The notes under the pieces are model-generated. The model was not told where the DNA came from. It made no database searches and saw only the letters and a list, made by a program, of their open reading frames with translations. The position numbers were made by a program, and so were the translations under genes. A DNA stretch of 64,000 nucleotides, from contig JAHLKV010000003.1 in assembly GCA_020444475.1 (NCBI GenBank), positions 186,001-250,000 of the forward strand, read 5' to 3'. Within the stretch, counting starts at the first letter, position 1. The number at the start of each line of letters is the position of its first letter. The stretch is from a bacterium (GTDB lineage: Bacteria > Zixibacteria > MSB-5A5 > GN15 > FEB-12). Below, piece by piece: positions 49,388 to 59,319 of this stretch.

Positions 49388-49645
49388 TCAGATTTCCTTG
49401 AGTGTCTTGACTTTGCGAAGTTTGCGAAACAGCTCCACGTACTCCGTGACCATGATCCGCTCGGCCTGCGACAACCCCTCCATCATGGGTATGCCGATCC
49501 GCAGGACCGCCCGCACCATATCGGCGGTGGTCCGGTCGTATTTCTCGGCCAGTTGCTTCAAACGATCCTTCAGCTCATACGACACATACACGTTCAGGCA
49601 GTGCTCCCCCCGAACCTTCTCGACAGTGGTGGTCTCTTCCGACAT
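49388..49645 (-). CDS. Ribbon-helix-helix-like small protein
   Basis: EHCLNVYVSYELKDRLKQLAEKYDRTTADMVRAVLRIGIPMMEGL, a beta-strand plus two helices. Confidence 0.6.
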   Translation of the reverse strand: MSEETTTVEKVRGEHCLNVYVSYELKDRLKQLAEKYDRTTADMVRAVLRIGIPMMEGLSQAERIMVTEYVELFRKLRKVKTLKEI

Positions 49646-49659
49646 AGTCTCCTCCGATC

Positions 49660-50226
49660 TTACAGGTGATACTTTGCGTGTCCTATCAGTATCTGGGGTG
49701 TTGTGACGGTGACATGGAACCTCTCCCGCAGCGCAGCCAGGATCGGCCGCCAGGTGGCTCTGGGATCCCGCTCCCGGATCAACCGGTTGATTTCGTCGAC
49801 CTCGGGCGAGCAACAGATGGGACAGGCCGACTCCGGCCCGGGCTCCAGACCGTATTCTTCTCTCGCCAGATCGGCCAAAAAGCGGCGAAGCTTCTTCAGC
49901 GCTCCCCGGTGGATTCGTTCCAGCTTGTGCACCGCCCGGTTCGTCTCATGGGAGATCTCTCGATAGCTCTGCCCCATAAAATAGAAGCGCTCGATAAACG
50001 CCCGTTCCCGATCGCTGAGCCGCTCGACCGCCGCAATTACCCGCCGGCCGATAGCATCCAGTCGCGCCAGCTCTTCGGGACCGATCGTCTCCGGTTCGTG
50101 CGGTGGTTCAAACTGAAACAGCAGTTCCAGCCGCTCCTCCGGATCGTACCCCAGGTCTACTATCCAGTTGCGGTAGAAAAGGCGCTGCGCCATCATCAAC
50201 ATGCCTCCCATCGGTCTCTGTTGCAT
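49660..50226 (-). CDS. Sigma-70 region 4-like HTH protein with C-terminal cysteine-containing module
   Basis: AVERLSDRERAFIERFYFMGQSYREISHETNRAVHKLERIHRGALKKLRRFL (region 4-like) and CPICCSPEVDEINRLIRERDPRATWRPILAALRERFHVTVTTPQILIGHAKYHL. Confidence 0.65.
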   Translation of the reverse strand: MQQRPMGGMLMMAQRLFYRNWIVDLGYDPEERLELLFQFEPPHEPETIGPEELARLDAIGRRVIAAVERLSDRERAFIERFYFMGQSYREISHETNRAVHKLERIHRGALKKLRRFLADLAREEYGLEPGPESACPICCSPEVDEINRLIRERDPRATWRPILAALRERFHVTVTTPQILIGHAKYHL

Positions 50227-50423
50227 CTGCCATCTGCTTCCGCCCCACGATAGCCGTGCAACAGGAAGCTGTCGATTACAGGGAGATCACGTCCGGAAGA
50301 CGGCGTTTCGGCGAACATGGATCATGTGAATCACATCGCCCGACTGCCGACAAAAGGTATAAGGAGTCGAGAACAGACTTACCGAAATGACGGTTTCTTC
50401 GTATACTCACTAGGCACTGCGAT

Positions 50424-50678
50424 ATGCGACAAGGACCCGTGCAGAAAGACGAAGAAGTGAAAGACAAGCCCAAAAAAGAGCCAAAACGTCCGATCATCAG
50501 TGGCTTCATCCTGATCGGAATAGGATTACTCATGCTGCTCGCGATGCACGAGATCCTGTCGTTCGAACAGGGCTGGCCCCTGATTATCATTGTGGTCGGC
50601 CTGGCCATTGTCGCGGCCGCCATGACGCGCGACAAAAAAGCCGTTCCCCCGGATCACCCTTCCACCCCGCAGCAATAA
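50424..50678 (+). CDS. Small two-TM membrane protein
   Basis: GFILIGIGLLMLLAMHEILSFEQGWPLIIIVVGLAIVAAAM. Confidence 0.6.
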   Translation: MRQGPVQKDEEVKDKPKKEPKRPIISGFILIGIGLLMLLAMHEILSFEQGWPLIIIVVGLAIVAAAMTRDKKAVPPDHPSTPQQ

Positions 50679-50818
50679 GCGAGGCTGTTCTGGAACCCTA
50701 TTCCTACCAGCGAATTCCGGTCTACGATAATACGGGCTCCGAGTATCCCTCATCGAAGTTTGACCGCTTCAAACAGGAGTCCGGCAACGGCTCGTTTTCT
50801 GTCTCCCCCTTCACCTGG

Positions 50819-51478
50819 TTGTTCCTGATTGTCCTTGTCGTCATGTACCCCGGCATGTCGTTGCTGGGACCGGGTGACGATGTCGGTGAGTTGCTCAAAA
50901 ACATGAACGACGGCATGCGGATGGTCCTGCTGCTGTCGACCATCATCTTCCAGTGGGGCGTGTTCGCCCTCAACTACCTGGCAGTCTATCTGGAAAAGAC
51001 GGGCCTTCGCGGGCTCGGCCTGAAACGCATTCGCTCGGTTGATTTTGCCTGGGGCGGCGCCTTTTTCCTGGCCGCCCTGCTGATCCTCAGCGGCATCGCC
51101 TGGCTGCTGGCGCAGATCGGACTGGAACTTCCGGGAGAGACCGCCTTCCTCATCCCCACCGATCCGGTCGGCCGGGTGGTCTGGGTGCTGGTCTCATTCA
51201 CCGCGGGATTCTGTGAAGAGGTCGCGTTCCGGGGCTACCTGATGACTCGTATCCGCCTGCTTTTCAAGTCCCAGAGCTGGATCCTTCCGACTTTCATTTC
51301 ATCGGTGTTGTTCGGCGCCTGCCATGCCTATCAGGGGCTGGCCGGCATGATCCTGATCACCGTCTACGGCATCATGTTCGCCCTGCTCTACATCCGAACC
51401 GGAAGTCTCTGGCCGTGCATTATCGCTCACTTCTTCCAGGATGTGATGTACGCCTTCATCCCGCTCGACATGCGATAG
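50819..51478 (+). CDS. CPBP-family intramembrane metalloprotease; true start probably upstream
   Basis: GFCEEVAFRGYLMTRIRLLF, SSVLFGACHAYQGLAG, GSLWPCIIAHFFQDV. Confidence 0.88.
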   Translation: MFLIVLVVMYPGMSLLGPGDDVGELLKNMNDGMRMVLLLSTIIFQWGVFALNYLAVYLEKTGLRGLGLKRIRSVDFAWGGAFFLAALLILSGIAWLLAQIGLELPGETAFLIPTDPVGRVVWVLVSFTAGFCEEVAFRGYLMTRIRLLFKSQSWILPTFISSVLFGACHAYQGLAGMILITVYGIMFALLYIRTGSLWPCIIAHFFQDVMYAFIPLDMR

Positions 51479-51490
51479 TCATGTGAATCA

Positions 51491-51512
51491 CAAAAAAGCC
51501 GCCCGTTAGGGC
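51491..51512 (-). terminator. Terminator hairpin between convergent genes
   Basis: aaaaaagccgccc-gttag-ggcggcctttcg; T run on the minus strand. Confidence 0.8.
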
Positions 51513-51544
51513 GGCCTTTCGAAATCTCTCTTCTCACACAGAAA

Positions 51545-54289
51545 TCATTTCAACAGGATCATCTTGTGCTGCCGGGTGAACTCTCCCGCCGACAGTCGAT
51601 AGAAATAGACCCCGCTCGCCACTGGATTGCCGCCACTGTCCTGACCATCCCATACGACGTCATGAATCCCGGCCGCCAGGACGCCGTCGGAAAGTACCCG
51701 GACTTCCTGCCCCAGGAGGTTGAAGACCGTCAGCGAAACACGGCTTGCCCGAGGCAAACTAAACGCAATGGTAGTTGTGGGATTGAACGGATTCGGGTAG
51801 TTCTGGTAAAGCGCATACGAGCCCGGCAGTTCCGGGTCGGGATCGTCACCGATGTCGGTCGGCAGATAGAGCGCATTGGCGCCATACACGTTAAATCCGT
51901 CGGCCCGGTTGTCCACCCAGCCGAACCACGCCCGTCCTCGCGCGGCGGTCGTCACCGGTGTCTTCGTCACTTCGAGCGATATCGAACCGATCGCTTCGTT
52001 CGCACCCAGCGCCGTCCGGGAATCATCGAGAATCTGATAGTAAACCAGCGCCTTACCATCCCGGTGATCGGTCCAGGCCAGTGAGACATAGTCGTTTTCG
52101 TCGACACTTATCGACGGTGACTCGGCCGCCGAGGATTCACTATCAGTGATGACATCAACACTGCCTGCCAGCACCCCGGTCGAATCCAGGACCGACAGGT
52201 ATAAACGTCGTACCCCGGACTCAAGTCCCGACCAGGCCAGCACCAGACTACCGTCGGCATACCCATCGATGTCCATCTCCTTCAGGCCGCCTCCGGACAG
52301 TGTCGGCGCATAGGAGAATGAGTCGCCGAGCGAATTGTCCGCCCGATACCAGACGACATGGACTGTTGCCGGTGAGGCATCAACATTTATCCAGCTCACA
52401 TAGAAGCGATTGTCACCGGCCGTGGCCATCCGAAGTGTGCCGCTTCCGATTCCAGCCGATCCGTCGGAAATCATAAACTCGGCGCCGTCGCGGCTGTGAT
52501 CGGCGTTGAGCCAGCGACCGTAGACCTGGAACGATCCGGAGCGTTTGTCAAGCCAGGTAACCAGTCCCCGTCGGCCGGAATTCAGCGCCACCTGCGGCGC
52601 GCTTTTGACGGCTATTTGTGTTGAGTCGGAGATCGTAAACTCATCGCCGACAAACCCGCCCCAACGGGTGACATAACGCCCGAAAATCCGCTGACCGGAA
52701 ACTCCGCCCAGCGAGCGTCCGTCGATCCAGACCACCAATCCTTCATCGTTCATGACTGCGTCGATATCCGCTTCACTCTGAAGCGCCGCCCCGTTGTCCT
52801 GATTGGCGCGCTGGCTCGGCGCGACCGCAGTAAGATCATGCGTCATCGACCGAATGTAGATATCGCCGTCATCGCGGCGACTGTCACCATACGCGAACAG
52901 GGTATACCAGTTACCCGATGCTGCTATCGCGGGATTCCGTGACTCCGCGCCGATCTGGTCGTCGTTGATAAGCTGCTCGCTCCCCCATTGCGGCGCAGCC
53001 GAGGAGTCAAATGCCATGAGATGCAGGTCGGCCTGATTGTCGGTCACCTCGGACCATGCGACCGAGTATCCTGCAGCATCATCAAATGCTACCGATGGCG
53101 ACCAGCGCTGACCGGTCGAGAGAGCATTGAGCACTGACGGTGATCCGATTGGATTGGTGCCGGGGTCGAACCGAAGCGCGAGTATGTGTGACATCGCCTC
53201 GAACGAAGCCCACGCCGCAATCAGGCGACCATCGGGATCAACCGACACGTCGACATCCCAGTGAACCGTACCGCCGTCACCGTTTGAGAGCAGCTGGTTC
53301 TCGCCGCTCAGGCCGGCGTTGGTATTGTATCGCTGCAAGTAGATATCCTGCCCCAGTCTCAGATCGACCCAGGCGACGGCATAGCGGTCGGTGCCCAAAC
53401 AGGCCACCTCGGGCGTGTACTGCGACGTGAGATTGGCCGGCGATGGTACCAGGGCAAACTCCGACGCCAGCGGCGACCCCGTACCGTCATAAAGACGAGC
53501 ATAAATATCGGCTCGGCCGTTGCGGTAGTCCTCCCAGGCGATAAGGAAACCCGCGTTTGGTTCTACCGCCACCGAAGGGACCCAGTGCGAGGCCGCGTCG
53601 CCGTCGGTATTGACCGTCAACGCTCCCGTCACGAAGACGCCGGAGCTGTTGATCACGCGTACCTGAATCCCCGAGCCGGACGAAACATAGTTTTCCCAGA
53701 CCACCACGGCACGACCGTTCGGATAGACAGCGACATCGAACGGACCGCCAAACGCGTCAGACAGAGTATCATTGACCAGATAGGTGCTCAGATCGAGCGT
53801 GAGATTGGCGAGATAGCGGCGTCCAAATACAAGACCGTTGGTTCGATCTCGATAGAACAGATAGACTCGTCCCAAAGTATCGGTTTCGACCTTCGGTTCC
53901 ACATAATCAGCGCCGATGGTCGAACCGGCGATCGGGATATTGCCGCCCACCGCGGCGCCCGCCGAAGAGTACCGTTGCCAGAAGATCTTGCGGACTCCTT
54001 CGCGGTCATCATCCCAAACGGTCAACCAGCCGCCATCGGACAGTCGGATGACATCGGCGTTAGCCTGGTCGAACTGCGCCGGGGCCACCGACTCCGAGAC
54101 GGCGATATCGTCAAGCAGAGAGACGCCCGCCCCAAGTCGGGAATCGATTGCTGATGTGTTGGTCGCCTCACGAACAGGCGGGTATGTGTCGAAACGAGCG
54201 CGGTGTCGAGCTTCACGAGTAGAGGTATCAGCCGATATCCCTCCGGCCGAAACCAGCAGCAGCGCCGCGGCAACAAGTGCCTTTTTCAT
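51545..54289 (-). CDS. Large secreted beta-propeller-like protein with C-terminal T9SS/FlgD-like sorting domain
   Basis: Signal peptide MKKALVAAALLLVSAGGISA; repeated VAWxDxRxGxxDIY-type units; C-terminus YALYQNYPNPFNPTTTIAFSLPRASRVSLTVFNLLGQEVRVLSDGVLAAGIHDVVWDGQDSGGNPVASGVYFYRLSAGEFTRQHKMILLK. Confidence 0.85.
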   Translation of the reverse strand: MKKALVAAALLLVSAGGISADTSTREARHRARFDTYPPVREATNTSAIDSRLGAGVSLLDDIAVSESVAPAQFDQANADVIRLSDGGWLTVWDDDREGVRKIFWQRYSSAGAAVGGNIPIAGSTIGADYVEPKVETDTLGRVYLFYRDRTNGLVFGRRYLANLTLDLSTYLVNDTLSDAFGGPFDVAVYPNGRAVVVWENYVSSGSGIQVRVINSSGVFVTGALTVNTDGDAASHWVPSVAVEPNAGFLIAWEDYRNGRADIYARLYDGTGSPLASEFALVPSPANLTSQYTPEVACLGTDRYAVAWVDLRLGQDIYLQRYNTNAGLSGENQLLSNGDGGTVHWDVDVSVDPDGRLIAAWASFEAMSHILALRFDPGTNPIGSPSVLNALSTGQRWSPSVAFDDAAGYSVAWSEVTDNQADLHLMAFDSSAAPQWGSEQLINDDQIGAESRNPAIAASGNWYTLFAYGDSRRDDGDIYIRSMTHDLTAVAPSQRANQDNGAALQSEADIDAVMNDEGLVVWIDGRSLGGVSGQRIFGRYVTRWGGFVGDEFTISDSTQIAVKSAPQVALNSGRRGLVTWLDKRSGSFQVYGRWLNADHSRDGAEFMISDGSAGIGSGTLRMATAGDNRFYVSWINVDASPATVHVVWYRADNSLGDSFSYAPTLSGGGLKEMDIDGYADGSLVLAWSGLESGVRRLYLSVLDSTGVLAGSVDVITDSESSAAESPSISVDENDYVSLAWTDHRDGKALVYYQILDDSRTALGANEAIGSISLEVTKTPVTTAARGRAWFGWVDNRADGFNVYGANALYLPTDIGDDPDPELPGSYALYQNYPNPFNPTTTIAFSLPRASRVSLTVFNLLGQEVRVLSDGVLAAGIHDVVWDGQDSGGNPVASGVYFYRLSAGEFTRQHKMILLK

Positions 54290-54745
54290 GTACTCCCCTG
54301 ACGAATGCAGTACTTTTTCTGCCCCTTTCTGCAAATATAGTGCCCCGATTCGGATTTTCCGAACAGTAATCGACTTCTGAGACCATTCTTCGCTGTCGGG
54401 TAACTGTTTCCCGGGTATGCCGTTATGCCATATCGTGACGTTTCACGGTCCGCTCAGCAGCCATCTGGCCTCGGCTCTGCGTTTTCGGTTGCAAATCAGT
54501 TCACAACCTGCTTAATCTAAATCCAGGGTTCGGCGCTCGACCCGGGGGTATGGTTCGGAGCCGAAGGCTTTATGTTACAAATAATTAGCCTGAAACCGGC
54601 GACCCGGAAAACTCGTATTAATTGATGGCGGAAGAATGTCTGCCCGGACGGGTACCAGGTTCGAGTGAGAACTTTCGCCGCCCTGCAGATCAGGGCCATG
54701 GACAAAAGATGGTGATCGATTAAGATCATCCGGGAGATAGAACAC

Positions 54746-56632
54746 ATGTCGATCCGACTGCTGACATCAACGCTCTTAGCCTCGGCGCTCCTGTGTACGA
54801 TAGGGGGCCGCCTCTGGGCACAGGCGCCGGTCCCTCTAACCGACGAGGCCGGGCAGACCCAGGAAGAGAAAAAGGAGCTTCCCCGCGAGGCGCAACTTGC
54901 CGCGGAGGAGTATCTTGATGTTCTTCGGCAGTTGGGCATCGTGCTCACCGACTACAACGAGTACCTGCGCAAAATCGACACCAAAGACCGCAAGGAACTG
55001 GCGGCCAAACTCAAAGACCTCTCCCGCCAGCTGGAACGCGGAGAGTACTCGGCCGATACCAAAGCCCTGTCAAGTGCCCTTCGCGAGTATGTGACAGCGA
55101 TAAAAATCGAAGAGAAACAGCTTTCGCAGGAGAAACTCGCGGAGAAGGAAGAGCTGGCGCGTACCCTTCGGTCACTTCGCTATGAACTCGCAACCATCAG
55201 TGAACTCGTCCAGACCAATGTCACCGAACAGCTGGCCGAACAGGCCGAGTACGAAACCGCTATCAAGCAGTATGTGGTTGCCTCCCTGAAGGAGGTTCGC
55301 GATGCCGGCTTCAATGTCGTAGTCTCGCCGGAGATCTTCGACGACTCCATGACCATCTGGGTCAGAAACGACTCGTCGAGCGACCGCTATGTCGTCATGA
55401 TGCCGCACACACCCGAAACGCCGACACCTCCCAAGCCCCCCCGGGTGGTCGTTATGCCCACCCAGCCTCCGGTGGCGCCACGAGCCTTCAGTTCCGTCAA
55501 GGGACTGCAGAAAGTAAACAAGGCAAATACCACCGTCGGGTCATCACAGGCCCGGATCGAGATTATCCTCGAAGCCGGCGATATGCAGATTTTGGGGACG
55601 TCGGACGACCAGATCACCGCCACTCTCGAAGTGGAAGTCGCCGGCAAGACGCGGGAAATCGAGAAGAAAACCGTCTCGTCGATCTCGCTCTCCCTGAGCG
55701 GGAACGACCGCGACGGGTACTCTGTAACCGCCGACTTTCCGATAATCGAGGATCCGGAGACCAGGATTATCCGCACCATGTTGAAAGTCGAAGTCCCCGA
55801 CCAAAACCCGATTCACGTTCGTAATACCTTCGGGCAGGTCGGTATGGACGATCTCTTCAAGTCCATCGCGGTGACCGGCGATCATTCCAGCATCGCTATC
55901 ACCGACTGTGAGGGTGATATCGACGTGGTTAACTCCATGGGGCCGGTGGCGTTGTCGGGTGTCGGCGGGCGCATGTATGTCCGCAATGCCTACGACCAGA
56001 TATCGCTCCAGGATTGTTCCGGTAAGATAGTGATCGAGAATCAGTACGGTCAGGTCACGCTTCGGGACAACGATGGGAACGTCACTCTCAAAAACAGCGG
56101 TACGATCTCGATTCGTGGCCACGCCGGACAACTCAAGGTCGACAACACCAACGGCGTGGTCGATATCGCCGATATCGATGGCGACCTGACCGCCTTCAAT
56201 ACCTTCCAGCCCCTCATCGTCCGCGCCGTCTCCGGAGACGTCCGGGTGGAAAACAGTAATGCGATGATTACGTTATCCGACATTCAGGGGAAAGCGTCAG
56301 CGACTAATCGCTTCGGCGCCATCCGCGCTTCGGATCTGTCCGGTCAACTGACGCTGATAAACGAGAATGGCAGTATCGACCTGACTATCGACGGCGCCCT
56401 GGCCAACCGCTCGTCCGTTAGCTCCCTGTCCGGACCGGTAACGCTGTGGATCGATGAAAACAGTGATCTGCTGGTACAGGCGGAGACGCTCGAAGGAACC
56501 ATCAGCAGCAACTTCCCGATCGAACTCAGCGACCACGGCGAACGCCGCGAGGCTCGTGTGGTTATCGGTAACGGCGGTCCGCGTCTGGCGGTCACCGGCA
56601 CCAACAGCTCCATCACGATCAACAAACAGTGA
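54746..56632 (+). CDS. Secreted DUF4097-like beta-helical protein with N-terminal coiled coil
   Basis: Signal peptide, long charged helical region, then repeated GDIDVVNSMGPVALSGVGGRMYVRNAYDQISLQDCSGKIVIENQYGQVTL. Confidence 0.65.
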   Translation: MSIRLLTSTLLASALLCTIGGRLWAQAPVPLTDEAGQTQEEKKELPREAQLAAEEYLDVLRQLGIVLTDYNEYLRKIDTKDRKELAAKLKDLSRQLERGEYSADTKALSSALREYVTAIKIEEKQLSQEKLAEKEELARTLRSLRYELATISELVQTNVTEQLAEQAEYETAIKQYVVASLKEVRDAGFNVVVSPEIFDDSMTIWVRNDSSSDRYVVMMPHTPETPTPPKPPRVVVMPTQPPVAPRAFSSVKGLQKVNKANTTVGSSQARIEIILEAGDMQILGTSDDQITATLEVEVAGKTREIEKKTVSSISLSLSGNDRDGYSVTADFPIIEDPETRIIRTMLKVEVPDQNPIHVRNTFGQVGMDDLFKSIAVTGDHSSIAITDCEGDIDVVNSMGPVALSGVGGRMYVRNAYDQISLQDCSGKIVIENQYGQVTLRDNDGNVTLKNSGTISIRGHAGQLKVDNTNGVVDIADIDGDLTAFNTFQPLIVRAVSGDVRVENSNAMITLSDIQGKASATNRFGAIRASDLSGQLTLINENGSIDLTIDGALANRSSVSSLSGPVTLWIDENSDLLVQAETLEGTISSNFPIELSDHGERREARVVIGNGGPRLAVTGTNSSITINKQ

Positions 56633-56702
56633 TAATAATCGTAAGCGGGGGAATCTCTTGTAGCCGATCGGGCAGTCGGACCGGTTATCTCGGGCCGAAG
56701 AG

Positions 56703-58013
56703 CTAGCCGAGTTCAATCGGCTCGTCGACTTCCTGCATCAGGCGGGCCTTGATCTTGTTTTCGATATCGAGAATATACGTGCCTTCGTGGTAGACGGTCG
56801 TCTCGAAGCTGGCCAGATTTTTCAGTTCATCCATGACCATTGCGATCGTCTCGACGGCACTAATGATCACCTGCATCGCCATGTACATCTGGCCGCTGCT
56901 GTCTTCGATTTGCTTGTTTTTGATGGCGGCTTCAACCAGCTGCGCCCGGCCGGAGATAATGGCCGTCGCGTTGTTGATGTAATGATTAAATGTGACGGCG
57001 ATTGTACGAAGCGACTCCAGCGCCGCCTTTTTGATCTGGTCCCGGGCGATCTGCGTCTGCATCTTGCGATTCTCGCGAAGCAGTGACTCGACTGTCAGGT
57101 ACTGCTCGAACATCAGACGGTTGGCCTCGGCGATGATCTCTTCGGGCTTGCCGATCTCAAACTCGAGATACGCCGCCTCTTGAACCGTGCGTGAGAACAA
57201 CGACTCCTCGATCTCCTTGAGCTGCGCCGGAAGCAGACCGAGGTTCGACAACAGTCCTTCTTTCTGCTCGATTACCGACTGCAGGTCTCTGGGCCGACTC
57301 TGGGTAACACTGAACCGCGAGATCAGATTCGACAGCGCAACCACCTGAATCGCTTTCGTCTCGGGATTGTCACTCCCCTTCGGAAAGACATGATGGTGCC
57401 GCCCCACCGCTTCGCAGATCACCGACGGTATCTGCCATTGCTCGAGCAGGAACTGCCCTACCCGCGCATGGCTGGTCCCGAACACTTCTTCTTCCTGCTC
57501 GGTAACGGACTCCCTGGCTTCGCTGCTGGTCCAGATACGTTCGCAGATGTCCGGGTAGGATTTTTCGAGGATCAGCATGCCGATATCGTGCAGGAGGCCG
57601 GCCACGAACAACTCCTCCCAGTTCCGATAGCTGATGGCCTCGGCAATCATCCGCGCACCAATAGCGACCTCCAGCGAATGCCGCCAGAAACGAACCCGGT
57701 CTACCACCGTCCCCCACTTGGCCGTGATGCTGTACACCGAACTCGACAGTGCCAGCGCCGTCACCTGCCGGGTACCGAGCGTAACTACGGCCTGGGTCAT
57801 CGATGTGACCTCGCGGGTCATGCCATAAAACGGGGAGTTGACAATCCGAAGAATCTTCGCCGTCAGGGCCGGATCGCGCATGAGGACTTCGGCCAGCTGC
57901 CCGGCGGAGAAATCCTCCTTGCGGGTGACGCGAATCACCTCGGCCAGCGTCTGTGGCAGGGACAACAGTTCCTTGTTGTCGTCGAGTATTTTTGTAATGA
58001 CTTCTTTGTCCAT
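56703..58013 (-). CDS. HDOD-domain protein with C-terminal HisKA-like helical region
   Basis: LPQTLAEVIRVTRKEDFSAGQLAEVLMRDPALTAKILRIVNSPFYGM; GLLHDIGMLILEK; C-terminal TFNHYINNATAIISGRAQLVEAAIKNK. Confidence 0.85.
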   Translation of the reverse strand: MDKEVITKILDDNKELLSLPQTLAEVIRVTRKEDFSAGQLAEVLMRDPALTAKILRIVNSPFYGMTREVTSMTQAVVTLGTRQVTALALSSSVYSITAKWGTVVDRVRFWRHSLEVAIGARMIAEAISYRNWEELFVAGLLHDIGMLILEKSYPDICERIWTSSEARESVTEQEEEVFGTSHARVGQFLLEQWQIPSVICEAVGRHHHVFPKGSDNPETKAIQVVALSNLISRFSVTQSRPRDLQSVIEQKEGLLSNLGLLPAQLKEIEESLFSRTVQEAAYLEFEIGKPEEIIAEANRLMFEQYLTVESLLRENRKMQTQIARDQIKKAALESLRTIAVTFNHYINNATAIISGRAQLVEAAIKNKQIEDSSGQMYMAMQVIISAVETIAMVMDELKNLASFETTVYHEGTYILDIENKIKARLMQEVDEPIELG

Positions 58014-58074
58014 ACCAGACCTTTACAGGTCTAGTATCGGTCAAAACGGCACTTCGTTTAGGGATGGATCGGAA

Positions 58075-59319
58075 TTAGCTCTGCGAGTCTATTCGGGAGC
58101 GAAGCCTCTCGAGACGGCGCTGGATCTCCTCGCGCTGCCGCTCACTGTCCGGCACGAGGCTTTTGGCCCGGCGGGTGTATTCGAATGCACGCTCCCAGTC
58201 CCGGAGCCGGTGCTCGCTGTGCTTGGCCAGTTCCAGCAGGGCCAGAAACGCCTCCCGACCATCCCCCTCAGCCAGACTCTCCCAGAGCGACACCGCCTCC
58301 TCAACCTCCCCCGACCGCTTCAGGGCCAGTGAATGATAAAGAAGGGCGTCGGCAGCGACATCCTCGGCGGTCTCGTTGATCGCCCGATAGAGATCAACCA
58401 CCCGGTCGTGCTGTTTCCGACGGCCGAAGATCCTGGACAAAGAGTGAATATCATCGGCCCGATCCAGCGACCGGCCCTCGCTGACAAAGGCATCGTTGAG
58501 ACGAAACGCCAGGAAGTACAGTGTCAGGATATCGAACCGGTTGTGCTCCAGCACCTGCTCCATGGCGTCCAGCGACTCACTGCCGAGCCATTCGAAATAG
58601 ACCGACGGTATCAAGTAGCCAGGGATATCATCGCTGCGATAGAATCCGAAAATCTCCCGCTCGACATTCGTCAGGGTGCAGTCACCCAGCCTTCGCCGAT
58701 ACAGACGGCGGGTCGCATGCAGCAGATCGAGATGGTCGGGCGGACCGAAACTGCGCGTCACTCGGTTTATGATCATCCGGTCCCGCACCAGCGGGACATC
58801 AAACGCCCCTCCGTTGTAGCTGACCAGTGTCAAGTCGTCGCGACATTCGGCCAGCACGTCCTCCAGCATCGCCGTCTCATCGGAGTAGTCCGGAAGAACA
58901 TACTGGCGGACCTCAAACCCCTCGGCAGTAAGCGAGCCCAGTCCGATCAAAAACGCCACCGCCCCGGAGCCGCCCAGGCCGGTAGTCTCGGTATCGAAAA
59001 AGAGCATCCGTTCCGGATGGGTCGCTCCCTCCGTCTCCTGGACACTAAACGCAGAATAAGAGACGGTGACGGATGGTTCAGGACTTTCCAGCTTGATATC
59101 ACCAAGTCGATAGCCGTACGGGTAAACCGTCCGTACCAGACAATACGCCCCGGCGTCGCCCGTGACCAGCTCACCGCCCAATACCCGGGCCATCGTGCGA
59201 TACCGTTTGGGATAATGCTGTTGTTGGGAGTCGCTGTGTGAGTCGTTTGTCGGCGTGCCGGGTGTAGTTATGAACCGGGCGATCCGGTCCAGCTTATCAT
59301 CAAGGTTGTCCTTGCTCAT
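58075..59319 (-). CDS. Ribonuclease H-like (YprB-type, DnaQ-fold) exonuclease with TPR-like C-terminus
   Basis: MLFFDTETTGLGGSGAVAFLIGLG ... LVSYNGGAFDVPLVRDRMI ... VLEHNRFDILTLYFLAFRL. Confidence 0.87.
   Translation of the reverse strand: MSKDNLDDKLDRIARFITTPGTPTNDSHSDSQQQHYPKRYRTMARVLGGELVTGDAGAYCLVRTVYPYGYRLGDIKLESPEPSVTVSYSAFSVQETEGATHPERMLFFDTETTGLGGSGAVAFLIGLGSLTAEGFEVRQYVLPDYSDETAMLEDVLAECRDDLTLVSYNGGAFDVPLVRDRMIINRVTRSFGPPDHLDLLHATRRLYRRRLGDCTLTNVEREIFGFYRSDDIPGYLIPSVYFEWLGSESLDAMEQVLEHNRFDILTLYFLAFRLNDAFVSEGRSLDRADDIHSLSRIFGRRKQHDRVVDLYRAINETAEDVAADALLYHSLALKRSGEVEEAVSLWESLAEGDGREAFLALLELAKHSEHRLRDWERAFEYTRRAKSLVPDSERQREEIQRRLERLRSRIDSQS

Noticed and set aside
54517-54948. 143-aa minus-strand ORF overlapping the start of the DUF4097-like gene
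   Set aside because: Overlaps the real gene's signal peptide region and has Ser/Arg-rich composition
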